Of a DNA stretch of 64,000 nt, positions 49,201 through 61,129 are shown in pieces. The notes beneath the pieces were generated by a model. That model ran no database searches and had not been told where the DNA came from. It saw only the letters and a program-made list of their open reading frames with translations. The DNA is from Todiramphus chloris collaris (lineage: Eukaryota > Chordata > Aves > Coraciiformes > Alcedinidae): assembly GCA_025345505.1 (NCBI GenBank), contig JANVCC010000030.1, positions 11,914,166-11,978,165 of the forward strand, in the 5' to 3' direction. The translations under genes were made by a program, and so were the position numbers. Position 1 is the stretch's first letter. Every line of letters begins with the position of its first letter.

Positions 49201-52200
49201 GTAGCAAAGCTACAGGTTAGAGTTGTCCTGATTTTGATCTATCATAGTGCTAAATGGAGAAGACACATGGCATCCTGAATTTGGCTTGTCCCTGTTCTCT
49301 GCTGGGTGCAAGTCACCCTCTGGCTATCAAGTCAGTAGTAGTATCAGCAAAGTAAGAATTTGCTCTCTGCACTGTGCTTTGAATATAGCTTTTTTATGTG
49401 GCTGAATGTAGGACTCTCTGGTGGCTCTGGCTGTGGCACTCTCTTCTGTGCTAACTCCCAGCTGTGCTCTTTCATTGGAGGAGCCCAGAGAGCTCCCTGG
49501 GAATTGAGTGTATTTTGGGGATGCCTTGAGCATGCTGTGAATGAATGCATTAGCAGTAGGTGAGATAAATAAGAGGGTTTTGGGTTGGTTTTTTTTTCAG
49601 TCGTACAATTGTTTCTGCCCGTAAGCTACTCTGCTTCAAACACTCTTTACCTTACTTCTCCAGGTCATTTCCCTGTAGCTGTCATTTGCTCCCTTAGTAA
49701 GGAAATATCCATGTGCTGTTAGTAACAGAGGTCGGTTGCCAACCGTCCTGAGACTACACGCTTATCTTAACTACAACACCCTGAAGGTAGCAACACCTCT
49801 TATTCTGAACCCTGAGGCTGTTCAGTGTCTCTGGCAGGCTTGGCAGTTGCTTGTATGTTTTGTTTGGTTTTTTTTAACTGTGCTTTCCCAGTAAGAAATC
49901 AGCAAAGGTTTCAGCTACTGACACTTTTGGAGCATATTTTAGTTTAGCTATATAGCCAGGGCATGTCTAAGCAGGTGTAAAAGGCTGTTCTTTGGCTAAC
50001 GTGACTTTTTTTTAAAGACTGCCACCAGGGCACACCTATTTTTAAATACACAGAGACCTCATTACATGCCTTAGCAGTAGGCTCATAGCTGTACAAATCT
50101 GACTTGAGGAACCACAAAACCTGTTGCTTTTCTGACCCAACCTTCTGACTAAGCTTTCCTATTGCAAGGTTGATTTTGTTGGGCTTTTCTTGGTTTTAAG
50201 TTCTGGTTTCTTTTACGTTTGATACAACTGTTATGATTTGGAAGGGTGACTCAGGCTAGCGGGGTCCAGGTTGGGATCTGAGTTTTCCTGCAAGCTTGTG
50301 TGATAGAGGAAACCCCTTCAGCCACCTGCATCTTCCTTATTCTTGCAGTGAAAGTGAACTGACAGTATTCTTCCCTACTCTCCATTTAACTGAAAGCTTT
50401 TCAAAGGATGCCCTTTTTACTTCTTTGGTGGGGTGGGTTGCTAGTTTCAATTTTTTTTTTTTTTTTTCCCCACAAAATTTTTCCCCCCAGACTGCAAGCA
50501 GCCTTTGTCTTGGGGCCTTACCTTGAGTTTTCCTCTCTAAATAAGCAATTTGCTACAATTGCAACATCAAGTAATGAGAAATAAGTAAGACAACACGTCT
50601 TCCCACCCTGTTTAAGGTACAGTATATCACAGTGTCAAGTATTTTTGGTAAGAAGAGATAAACAGGCCCCAACACTTCTGCATGGGGAATGACCAAAAAG
50701 GAGGAAAGAAAGACAAGACAAATTTTTCTGATAGTGTTTTATTTAGTGCAAACTATTCAGCTTGGGATTTCTAACTTGCTAGTAAAGCAGAGATGTGCCA
50801 GTGAAGTTTTAGTATCACAGTGTCAACTGTTTTAGTCCTTTCCCCTCTTTCTGTCCTGGAGGTCGTATTTATAAGCGCATTCCATGGCATCAGTGTCTAA
50901 CATGTACTTGAGATCCTTCTTTGTCTCTATGTAATGTTGAATTTAACTGCATTTTTAATATCTTCAGGAGAAAAAAAAACTTTCCTATAATTGAAATGTC
51001 AAAATACCAAATCAAGCTGGGTTTGACCTCCGTGTTTCATCCTGAGTAGCACATGCTTTGGGTTCAATGGGGCGTCTCCTCTCCAAACTCCACCTACAGC
51101 ACTTGGCACTGCCAGATGCTTGGCTGCCTTTTCCAGAGCCCTTTCTTAGGGTGCTTGGTACTCAGACTGTCAGGACAAAAGCTGATTCAGACTAACTTGA
51201 TGCTCAAGTATACCGAGAACTAAACCATGAGCAGATACCATCAGAACACATTTCACTTGTGACCTTTCACAGCCAATGAATTGAAGGGATTTTCCTCTGC
51301 TGTGGATCAAATTTAAAACTACTTCCCAGGAGTGAAAGGTCATCATGTGGAGTCATGATATCCAGTTAAATACAGCTAAATAGAGCTCGTTAGCATCACA
51401 ATGAATGGAGTTATATATTACCTGCTCTGTAGGACAACTGAGTGGAATAGAAGGAGGGGAAGAACAAAGGAATAGATCCCTCATCACTCTTAATACAGCA
51501 CCTTAATAGCAGAGGAAAAGCACAAAGAGCAGAATTTGACTAAATCTGCCCTTTAAGTCTGTTTCTTCTGGACAGCAATATGAGTGGTCAGAAAAAGATG
51601 GGAAATGTTGCATAAAGGATATATTCTACTCTTGCCATGTTTGCATTCGCAAGAGTTACATACCCATCAAAGTGAGAATATACTATTTACCAGCCCCTGG
51701 CAGGGCTTTGATCTCCAGATACTGTCTGCACTGAGGAAAAAGGAAATCCAGTGATCTCCTGTCTGAAATCAGATTCCCCCAGAGGGACAGACTGCACCTC
51801 TAGACACTATCTGATTGGCAGAAGGTCTTCATATATAAGTGGATCCATGACATCTTTTATCCTTCCAAACCATCTCCCTTCTGGGGAGTATTTCTTGTTC
51901 TCTAGACCTTTGCTAATGGTTGTTATTTCAGTCTTCCTGTTACTGGTCATACTTCAGGAAGATTATTTTCTTCAGACTGAATGTGAAGCTGCATGGCTCT
52001 TTCCTCACCATTGGCAGCAGGTCAGAGAATACGAAATGAGTGCAGGAGGCTTTGGGAAGTGCTTTTGGACCTTTGGTGAAGAGGCTGTTTACAAATGGGG
52101 AGGTTGTACATGTAAAATCCTTGTCCCGTGAAGTGAATAGTTCATAGTCATTTAACTGGTGATCTCCCCTACTTGGTGTGGTTGGGTCTTTGTATTCTGG

Positions 52201-52341
52201 AAGAGGGAACATTGGATGAAATCAAAGCGAAGGATCAGCTCCTTTGTTTATTTTATATGAAGCACTATTTGAATTTCTCTCAATCTTCTTTTTACAAGTG
52301 GTTCCTTTACTTTTATATATTGCTTTGACTTTTCTGTACTT
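46261..52341. other. Unique DNA, no gene recognised
   Basis: Frames of 123-158 codons occur (46486-46878 minus, 46784-47191 plus, 48731-49207 minus, 51751-52131 plus). None shows a family signature, a splice context or strand exclusivity. A T run lies at 50452-50467. No repeat family is recognised. Confidence 0.5.
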
Positions 52342-52347
52342 ACTCAA
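52342..52347 (+). repeat. Left target-site duplication of the solo LTR
   Basis: ACTCAA directly precedes the LTR and is repeated exactly after it at 52700-52705. A 6-bp duplication is typical of alpha-/beta-retrovirus-like (class II) integrases. Confidence 0.9.
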
Positions 52348-52419
52348 TGTCACTGTTTATACCGGGAGCGGAGAGATGCAGCAACACACAAATTCAGCAA
52401 GAGAAGGCAAAGAAGCAAC

Positions 52420-52425
52420 TTTATT
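52420..52425 (-). terminator. LTR polyadenylation signal AATAAA
   Basis: TTTATT on the + strand reads AATAAA on the minus strand, located between the TATA box and the U5 end of the LTR. Confidence 0.8.
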
Positions 52426-52439
52426 AATTTATAACCCCA

Positions 52440-52502
52440 TTTTATATACCCTATCCCCACAGGGCAATTGGTCAGTGATCACCCGTCTCCTAGGGTGATT
52501 GG
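52440..52502 (-). promoter_or_regulatory. LTR core promoter: TATA box and two CCAAT boxes
   Basis: On the minus strand there is a TATATAAAA box (52440-52448) with AGCCAATCA and GACCAATTG CCAAT boxes upstream (cores at 52498-52502 and 52467-52471). Transcription would run toward lower coordinates, starting around 52410-52420. Confidence 0.8.
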
Positions 52503-52699
52503 CTAAAGTCCTACAACACCCATTTCAAAATATTTTTCCAATGTACCATAAACAGAACTTAGCAAAACACCAGGTGTTGGTCCAGCTTACAAAGACCATC
52601 CTACCGTTTTTCATAACTTGTGTGAGAAAGGCAGGACTCTCACCAAATATTGTGAGAACCTGACAAAATCCCTCTGCTAGCAGCTTTTCAGCATCCACA

Positions 52700-52705
52700 A
52701 CTCAA
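52700..52705 (+). repeat. Right target-site duplication of the solo LTR
   Basis: The second exact copy of ACTCAA lies immediately outside the LTR end. Confidence 0.9.
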
Positions 52706-53625
52706 GGCTTAATGTTCATAATAGTCAAGCAAGGGATCTCTGCTCTGGCTTCCAGCATAAACTGGGCTCCAGGATTTCTTTACTCAATAAACATAAATCA
52801 GCTAGTACATCCCTGAGGACAGGCATTTCTTCTTGATGTGCATACTTCAAGCCATGGATGAGCTGACATTTTGCTACTGTAGATGGTATTAATGGTATTA
52901 GATTTCTTCTCTGGTTAAGCAGGACCTAAGCTGTGGAAAATGTTAAATAAATTGGATTTTGAGTATCTCATGGCTAGAGTGCTCTGTTCCATCTCCCCCC
53001 ACTCTTGCTTCAGACCATGCTCTCCTGCTCCCTCTCAACACCAGACCCAGCAGTCTACTGCAGTTCAGGAAATGGGACTGACATTGCTCTGAACAAAACC
53101 AAATTTTTCCCAAGTCAGCCAAGCGTGTCAGTAACTAACAGCATTGCTCCCTGCTGAAACTATTGGAGATGCTGTGGGTTTGATGCAGCATGTAGCAAAG
53201 CCTCTGATGGCTGTTCAGGCAGCATGGCAGCATTTGGATCACCAGGCCCAAACCGAGTAGTTCTCAAGTTATAAAGCTGAGAAAAGTTGGGGATGTTTAT
53301 CCCCCTTCAAGGGAAAATTTTTCCTTTCTTGGCCGAAGTGTGATATACCAATCATGCCTGCAAGCATCATGTTCTGGCAGCCAAAAGCAAGCATGCAGGA
53401 CAAATGGGAAGGAGCAATACAGAAAGGGGATCAGTAATGAAATACCACACTTACACACACTAAACCAGGGATTAGTTGGGGGGAGGTTTGTGTGTGTGAA
53501 TTATATTGTTAAAGTACCCAAATAAACCAACACTCAGTGCTAGCAGACCTTTTACTGTGATTCACTGAAGAGATTTTAATGAAGGATGATCCTGGGAGAA
53601 GTCTGGAATATTTACTTTTTATTCC
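52706..53625. other. Unique DNA, no gene recognised
   Basis: No supported frame or repeat family is present. Confidence 0.5.
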
Positions 53626-53683
53626 TAAAAAAAACAAAACAAAAACAAACAAACAAAAAAAAATAACCCCACCAAAAAAAAAC
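53626..53683 (+). repeat. A-rich low-complexity tract
   Basis: Runs of A are interrupted by C (AAAAACAAACAAAC-type) over about 58 bp. No recognisable retroelement body lies beside it. Confidence 0.9.
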
Positions 53684-53763
53684 TTGTGTTTTAATGAATT
53701 CCAATAAACCTGCCATCCATGTACTGGGAATACCTCAAAATTTCCACTCCTGCCTGAGGCAAG

Positions 53764-53812
53764 GTCCACTGGAGTTAGGCAGTGATGATTTACACCAGCT
53801 GAGATGCCTGAT
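53764..53812. repeat. Palindromic MITE-like ancient repeat fragment
   Basis: CCACTGGAGTTAGGCAGTGA followed by TGATTTACACCAGCTGAGAT resembles the 'attgaagtcaatggaat ... gatttacaccagctgaggatctg' half of the palindromic ancient repeats seen elsewhere in this window. Confidence 0.5.
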
Positions 53813-55920
53813 TTTATTTTATTTTTATTGGGATTTTTTTGTCCTTGGTTATAAAACTTTTACTAGCTGGAGGAGATCACATTCCATTCGGGAGCTTACT
53901 TCATGTTCTTCAGATAGGAAATCATCACCTTGGTGCAGGCAAGTTTCAGCATTTCGACATTGAGAAAAGGGGTGGCAGGGGAGGGGAGCAGATTTATACT
54001 TCCTAAATGGAGCACTTCACATGGATGGGGAAATGCCTCCAGCAGAAGCAGGCAGAGGGAGCCTGTTCTGTAAGGAACATCTGGAAATAGAGACATACAT
54101 ACTGCTTTTCTTCATCCTTCCAGAGCCGCAGGGAAATTCAGGCCCAGAAAAACACTGCCTGCTCTGACTCTGAGCTCTCCCCATCATCTACAGCCTCCTC
54201 CTTTCCCACAGGCTTAACCTGCTGAGCATGGGCATTTCCCAGGCTAAGGCTACCTGAGCAGGTAACATGATACAGTGATCTGTCATCTTCAACGGGGTAA
54301 TCAGCCACCTCTCTCTACCCTCATTTTTTTAATGAGGAACTGATCTTCCTCCCCTGCTTTTAATGCAATATATCTTTTGGGATTTATAGAAATGCTGTGT
54401 ACATCTGAGCCACTGCTGAGTGATTCTATCAGTTGGGTTTATGTTAGAATTATTCTGCACTTTAGTGGTTTCTAAGGCAACCGCACTTTTTGAATGAACT
54501 GCAGAGTAAATGAAGGTATCCAAAATATGTGACAGTTCAACCTACATGATGTGCCTCTGATATGCTAAGTACATGCATGTAGCAGTTCAGCTCTTAAAGC
54601 ATTTAAGACCAAATGATACCTTGATCTCTTAGAGAACCTGATTTACATCAGTCATAAGTCTGATTCTTGCTGATATGGAATATGGCGCTTGGTATGGCCA
54701 GGCAAGTGAGGACTGTGAAAGGCAAAGCAAAGCCTTGTGGATAACAAGCTGGTCCTTGAAGAGTTCTGCAGGCTTAGAGAGTTTTCACGTGAAGAGTAGT
54801 AAAAGGAGAAATCATGATAATTTTATCATGAACATCGCTGTGAGTGTGATTAAAAGGATGAGAGTGTTTATTTCTCATTTTCTAAATATTTAAACTCAAT
54901 AGGAATCAAGGTACTGGAATTCTGAACTTTTCAATCTCCTTTTCTTTACTTTCTAAGGGTTTCTGCAGAAGCAGAACTTTCTGTGTGTTTTCAAGGTAAA
55001 TGTTTTTTCCAGTTGCAGATCAATTTGGAACTACAGAAATCTTTCTTACTTATTCTGAAGATATTACCACTAACAAAACTGGAAGTAATGTGGCAAGAGG
55101 AGGATTTCCCCTATATCTGGCAAATAGAAGCCTGTGAGCTTGGAGAGGGATGGCTCTGGGTGTCAAAGCACAATTCAAGCCACCTCACTTATACCCAGGC
55201 TTTTCTCTTGCAGAATTTACTTCATGCTTGAAAGGCTGGATGGTTGTGGGGACTTCTGAAATTACTGCTCTGAAAGCACTACCCATTGCATGCTTCAGTC
55301 ATAAATAACTGGAGGAATTGATTGGGCCATCCAGGAAGGGGGCAGCTGAGGGTGATTGACAACTCTCAGGAAGACTGATAGAAAATGAATTGAGTGAAAT
55401 GTGGCTTTCAGTTTTCTGTCTTTTCCCCACCCCAGCTTTTCATCAGCTTTGGATTATGTGTATGGGTATTTTGACATTCCGTACTAGCACAAACCTGAAC
55501 CAAGTGCATCTTCTTTAGGACCAAATAGTTAATGGATACTTTCTATAATTCCAGATCTACAGTACAACAATGCACCATAATATGTACTTTGAACTAGTAT
55601 GTACGCTTCTTTGGAAAGGAAAACTTCTGATGCAGGCTGTCATCTTGCTTCATTTTTATGTTGTTCAGCCCTGGTGCTTCTAGATTCAAGCCCCTCCTTC
55701 AAAAAATAAATATTTGTTTAATACATTTTTCCATTGCTCTTGCATTTCCATTTTTAGCATATGCAGATGTGCTCGCTCTGATGGAACCTTTCATTTTGCT
55801 AAATGGGGAGAAGGATTTTTGCACACACCAACTGAGCTGCAATTAGTATTATTACAAGAAATAGATTGAAGGAAGGTTCCTGTGCAGGCTAGGTCTGAGG
55901 TTCCTTGGCAACAGACAGGA
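53813..55920. other. Unique DNA, no gene recognised
   Basis: A short echo of the palindromic repeat (CCTGATTTACATCAGTCATA at 54638-54657) is present but too small to annotate separately. No gene is supported. Confidence 0.5.
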
Positions 55921-55960
55921 GGAAAAAAAAAAAAAAGAAAAAAAAAAAGAAAAAACTAAA
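55921..55960 (+). repeat. A-rich tract
   Basis: About 40 bp of A runs are broken by single G residues. Confidence 0.9.
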
Positions 55961-57559
55961 ACTCTTTTCTTCATATGTCATCTTTTGTTGGGCCTTTTCT
56001 TCCCTCAAGCCTCTCCCACTCCCCAGTTTCTTTTCCCAGGAAAGCATGTAGGTCTAACTGTAGGTATCCTGAGAGCCTTCTCTTAATGCCGTAAAATAAC
56101 AGAATAGGACTCTTAAAAGGTGTGCTTGAAATATGCAACCACCAATTCTTCTCTGAGCAGTCAAACGTTATTCTGACTTTGTTCTGGATTTCGGCTAAGC
56201 AAAAATCAAGTCTTTGCCCATCAGAACTTTGTCATTTAAGCTTTGTTCTGCCTTTGCCACCAAGACTTAAAACTAAGAAAAGCATTTTGGTTTCCAAAAC
56301 CACGTGTGAAACACTAGCATTCTTTAATGTGAAGAACTGAATTCGGCAGCAATTTATGAACATGCTCAGTGACATCCTTCCAGTGTTTTCATGAAAAGCT
56401 GAGTAACCTTTGCTGCGGTTTTACAGGCTGGCTCATTCAGCAGTTTCCCAAGGCACTGGCACAGCCCACAGTCACCACGCTGAACACAGCTCAGGCACCT
56501 TCAACTGACATAATTTTCAGTTATCCAAAATGGCACAGTCTGGGAGATAGAAGTGTAGAGAGAGATCTGCTAAATTCTGTCAGGTAGTTGTGAGAGTGAG
56601 CTTGGACCTGAAGTCTAGACTAGCAGAACCTGTGTGCTGGGGAACCTGGGAGGACCTACAATTAGGGGATTTGCTCAGAGCCATCAGTGCTGTACCTCAT
56701 GCAGGCCATGAAAATAATCTTTAATGAGTGGGCAGGAAGCAATCCCTTTAAGTCTTAGAACTTGAGGGAAAACATTTTTATCTGGGAGGTTTATTTTAAA
56801 AGCCTCTGACCTGTTTTTCTAAGTGAGTGGTCACCAGATGACACTGAAAGGTCTGAACAGCTTCTCTCTGCTGAGCAAACTCAGGAGACTGCATTTCTTT
56901 ACACAAGTTTACCAGTGGGTGGTAAACGTGGAAAAATGTCTCTTCCCTTACATTGCAACACGATGCGTCATGTATACCTTCTCAGGAAACAATGTTTGGT
57001 TTATGTTCACTGCCAGGTATTACTGCAGGAAGAACACCTGACCTAGGATATTTTTTTTCCAGGTAATTAGTGGGTGGGGTTATCCACATCAGTGCAAGTA
57101 CTTGGGGATTACCCGCAAATCATTGGGCAAAATTGGAAGCATCACTTAGTAGAAACTCAAAATAGTTCGTGCTGTGTGCAGTACATTCTTCTGTGGCTTT
57201 TTTTAAGGTAGTCACACGAACTACCCCAAAGTTCCCCCGAACCACTCTGACTTCTCTAGAAATGAAAGTAAATCCTCACATAAAGAGCTAGAAAATAGAG
57301 TTAACTCAGTATCTTGTTATAAAACAGGGTAATTTCTGGATTTAAAGCTTAGGATTTCTATTCATTGAGATAGTTGAGAAGGGGAGGAAACTGATAGCAG
57401 TGCGGTCTTCACAGGCTGTTTTCATGTTGGTACATCAATGGAACATCAGCACACCGCCCATATGTGCAGGTCTGGGACTATTACAGAGATATTTGCACCA
57501 TTAAAATAATTTCCCAGACAGAATTCCCTGTAGCTGATATATGCTACTGTATTTACATA
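55961..57559. other. Unique DNA, no gene recognised
   Basis: Only short unsupported frames are present and no repeat family is seen. Confidence 0.5.
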
Positions 57560-57583
57560 TAGTTATATATACACATATAACTA
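57560..57583. repeat. Perfect 9-bp inverted repeat in a TA-rich patch
   Basis: TAGTTATAT (57560-57568) and ATATAACTA (57575-57583) are exact reverse complements around a 6-base loop. It is probably a chance hairpin in AT-rich sequence. Confidence 0.8.
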
Positions 57584-60500
57584 AGGACAGACTGGCTCAG
57601 CTGGGATAAATTAAATGATATGCTAAAATGAATATAAAATGAATAATAATACTAAAAAGCCTTCATTCCTCTACAGTATTTTGCAGACCTGTCCTCCTTA
57701 GCAGTCAATAGGAAGCTAGAAGATAAAAGTTTGGGTATGGCAGTGTGGTAGTCTCTTCTAACAATCCTTTTTCTGTGGAGAAATAAAATAATTCTCCTGT
57801 TAGGTGGAGCCTGGGTAAAACTGATAGTGTGTGCCAGTGTCTATTTTTATCAGGTGTAATGCCTTCCCAGGACGTGCTGGTAGCACTGTCTTCCCTGGAA
57901 ACCCAGAAAGCACTGCTGTGCTCGTGTGGCAATGGTTACTGCCAAAATTAATTCTAGGAGTAGAAATTCTTCTGTCTCATAACCTCTTCATTCAACATTT
58001 GTAATGACCAAGTCTCCTGCCAAACTCCTCCTCAAACACCTGAATGTACTGAGCTCCTCAGATCTTCCTCCATAAGTCTAGTTCAGCAGTTCCTATATTA
58101 TTTGTGTGCTTCCCATCTGAACTCTTTTCCAGATACACAATTGGACCTCCAAACTAGACATAGTTTTGCTGTGGTGATCTCACTGTAGCTCCCTACTGAG
58201 GTAGGATCACTTCCCCACCTCTAACTTGATACCTCCCTTTCAATCACTAAGACGACACATTTGCCCTTTTAGGTGCAGCTTTGCATTGAGAGCTTATGTT
58301 GAAGCTGTTATCTCCACTGACTTTTTCAGTCTCACTCAGGGTTACTTTTTTCCTAGACAGAATCTTCCATTTTATAGCTGTAATCTGCCCTCTGGGTTCC
58401 CAGATGTATCACCTTGCATTTGGCTGTATTAAATGCAACCAAACTGAATCACAATCATTTAACCAGGAGATTCAGCTCACCCTGTAATAGTAACCAATCT
58501 TAGCGATGTCTGCTGAAACTTTATCAGCAAGAATTGTATATCATCACCCAGGCTGTTCGTAAAAATCTTTAAATACTGCCAGACTATAGGGGAATGTGTT
58601 CTAATTTTTTTTTTCCCATGCATCTCTCTAAAGGTATCCTGCTAATTGGTATTTCTCCCTTAAAAATTGCAGCCATCACAAAGACAGTTTCAAGATATAG
58701 AAAGTATATACTAAACGATTCCTTTTAACAGAAGTTTTAACTCAAAATTTCAGTGGAATGGAAAAGTTTGAGAACTCCTTGCTAATTCACTCTTTTCATG
58801 AGCCTGCCCCATAATCCTTCTATCCTTCCCTCCTACCCCCCAAAAATATCTCACACACAGGTTTGTTAATTCCTAACCTGTGTCAAAAATGCACTAACAC
58901 ATACACTGGTATGAATCATGTCCATGGGACTAATTATCTGTTATTAAAATACCGAACAAACTGTTTGCAACTGTTAGGATTTTTCTGGGATTGCACTTGA
59001 GCTTGCCTCTGTGAAATGCCACAAATAATTTAAAGTCTGGTTTCCTAAGGAAATTTTATTTACTCAGATCTGGACATCACTCATTCCTCTCCACTAACAG
59101 GAGAAGCTATTAGCTAATCTGAATGAAATTTCCTGGCTATTAGCAGAAATGTTAATTATTAGAGAGTTTTGTAAATAAGCAACAATGAAAAGAGTAGAAG
59201 AAGGAGGCTCAACATAATGCCTGTTGCTCAGACAAACCTCCCAGATCCCAGAGACTTTAAGAGAAGACCTTGTGAAAGCTGGCTCCTTAAGCTCAGTGTC
59301 ATGGTACTGATGGAAGAATATTTCAGCTTGTCTGTGTCCCCACCATTTTCTAATGTTAAAGTTTAACATAGCACTTCTCAACTAGTTCCTGTAGTACACA
59401 TCAGTATGTTGCATACATCGCAAAAATGTCTATGTTTGGTAGGTACTGTGTCCCATCCTTATTCCTAGTCCAATGCCAGCATCCTGCTAAGGGAGTGGCA
59501 TCTTCCTCCTGTGCTCCAAACACAGAACAGACATAGCTGCAGACAGTGCCTGCCTTTTTCTACATATTTCTTTATCACTTCTCTGTCTTGAGCTAGTAAT
59601 TATCATCTCTGGGACCTACAGTTTGTATGGTCTTGAACTTTCCTTAAAAAATATATTCATCTTACATTCAGACCACAGATATTTCATCAATTCTATTGGC
59701 TTCACTGAGTAGTTGACTAGGTATTTTAGCTTACAGCTTTTATTTTACCTTATCTTGTTTCCATCCTTTGTATACAAGCTTTATATCACTGATATACATC
59801 TACTTGCAGTATGTACAGCTGCAATATTGACAATAATGAAGTCTCCAAGATAGCATCTTTTTATTATAATAAACAGTTAATATGGCCCTAAAATGCTACT
59901 ACTTGTCACTCTGCTTCAGTATCGAGCAGCTGGAATCTATGTCAACTGTCATTCTGAATATATGAATATACAAGAAAATGAGAAGTTATTCATATGAAGC
60001 AATTCATTGAGACTAAAGCAGGCAAATGGGCCTAGAGCTGCAGCTCACCTGGGCAGTAGCTTGCACAGAGTAGCAGCTCATGTACACTTGATGAAACAAG
60101 TATAAGAGTTTTCCATTGTGATTTGTCCAGAGACCAAGGGTATGAATTTTGCCTGGAATGTACAGTTGTCTGCACCATGGCACCCTACTCATCTGCTTTG
60201 TCATGATCTTCCTGAAGATTTCAGTGTCTTTCAGAGAAGTCACCAAAACTGTACAGTAATCTGAAAAATATCATAGGAAAATATTATTTCCATTTTGCAA
60301 GAAGAAATTTAAGAAAAGTAGTAATAGAGAAGTATTTTGATTTCCAGGCTTTTATTGTAATTGCCAGACAGCTTTGGCCTCTCCAAACCACGCTTTTCTG
60401 AGTGTAGCATCCTGCTGCAGTTAAATCTCTTTGAAGGCTGCCCACCCAGTAATTATAATGTATACTGCATTATCAAAATGCTGACTTGTGATCTTAAGTT

Positions 60501-61034
60501 GGTATTGAGTACAAAGCACAGAAATTGCAGGTGTATGTGTGATATTTGTTCTATGTTGTCTTCTCTATAACCTGGTAGTGATGAGAGACTATCGGTAGTG
60601 TAACTCAGCCACAAATTTGCAGCCCACTGAAACACTGATTTCTGAGACAGACCCATCTTCTCTTCTCAGGCTAACAACCATTGTCCACCTTGTGATAGTT
60701 TGGAAGCAAAATGAACATAAGAAATCAGAGCAAGAGGAACAGAGAGGGGAAATGCTGAAGATGATTCGGGAGGGGAAAGCAACCCCTCCATAGATTGCAT
60801 TTGCCCTCGCTAGCCTCGTGAATAGTGACTAAGTCGAGGTTACACAGAAATGTTAAAAAGATGAGACACAACACAAGAGGAAGCAGTGACAGGATGAAAG
60901 GTTTGCTGAGATCAAATGAGAGAAATGAGGACTCGAAGGGTCAGTCCTCCCTCTTATGCTTGCAAGTTCAGGCATTGACTGTGCAAGGGGCCACAGTTGA
61001 CAAAGCAGGACCTGCTGAATGACATAGGGATGAA
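57584..61034. other. Unique DNA, no gene recognised
   Basis: There is no supported coding region and no recognised repeat family. The sequence is AT-rich throughout, with a T run near 58603-58614. Confidence 0.5.
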
Positions 61035-61129
61035 GGGCCTGATTCTTCACACTCTTACACCAGCTTCGTGTGCATGATACCCACAGTGACTTCAGTGCAT
61101 AAATCTGGGAGCAAAGGAGCAGCGAGTCC
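61035..61129. repeat. Palindromic MITE-like ancient repeat
   Basis: It starts GGGCCTGATTCTTCACACTC then TTACACCAGC, has a core CACAGTGACTTCAGTGCATA, and continues AAATCTGGGAGCAAAGG. This matches the arrangement of the 'gggcctgattct ... ttacaccag ... attgacttcagtgg ... taaatc' repeats of archosaurs and turtles. Confidence 0.55.

Larger units (their letters stand above)
52348..52699 (-). mobile_element. Solo retroviral LTR (352 bp)
   Basis: Read on the minus strand, the element starts TGTGGATGCTG and ends GTGACA, so it has the standard TG...CA ends. It is flanked by the exact 6-bp direct repeat ACTCAA. In minus-strand order it has two CCAAT boxes (complement of ATTGG at 52498-52502 and 52467-52471), a TATATAAAA TATA box (52440-52448) and an AATAAA polyadenylation signal (52420-52425) about 15 bp after the TATA box. 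This arrangement implies a short R region with the poly(A) signal in U3, as in alpha- and betaretroviruses. No gag, pol or env flanks it, so it is a solo LTR left by LTR-LTR recombination. Retained CpGs suggest it is not very old. I cannot name the family. Confidence 0.9.

Noticed and set aside
48731..49207. 158-codon minus-strand frame
   Set aside because: Its composition is biased (Ser/Thr/Asn/Lys from an A/T-rich stretch), with no family signature or splice context; best explained by chance.
51751..52131. 126-codon plus-strand frame with a hydrophobic stretch
   Set aside because: There is a possible membrane-like segment, but no family signature and no gene context; it lies just upstream of the solo LTR but on the opposite strand.
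52354..52665. Alternative, shorter LTR boundaries (TGTTTATA... to ...CCTGACA)
   Set aside because: These ends have no flanking duplication, whereas 52348-52699 is flanked by an exact ACTCAA on both sides.
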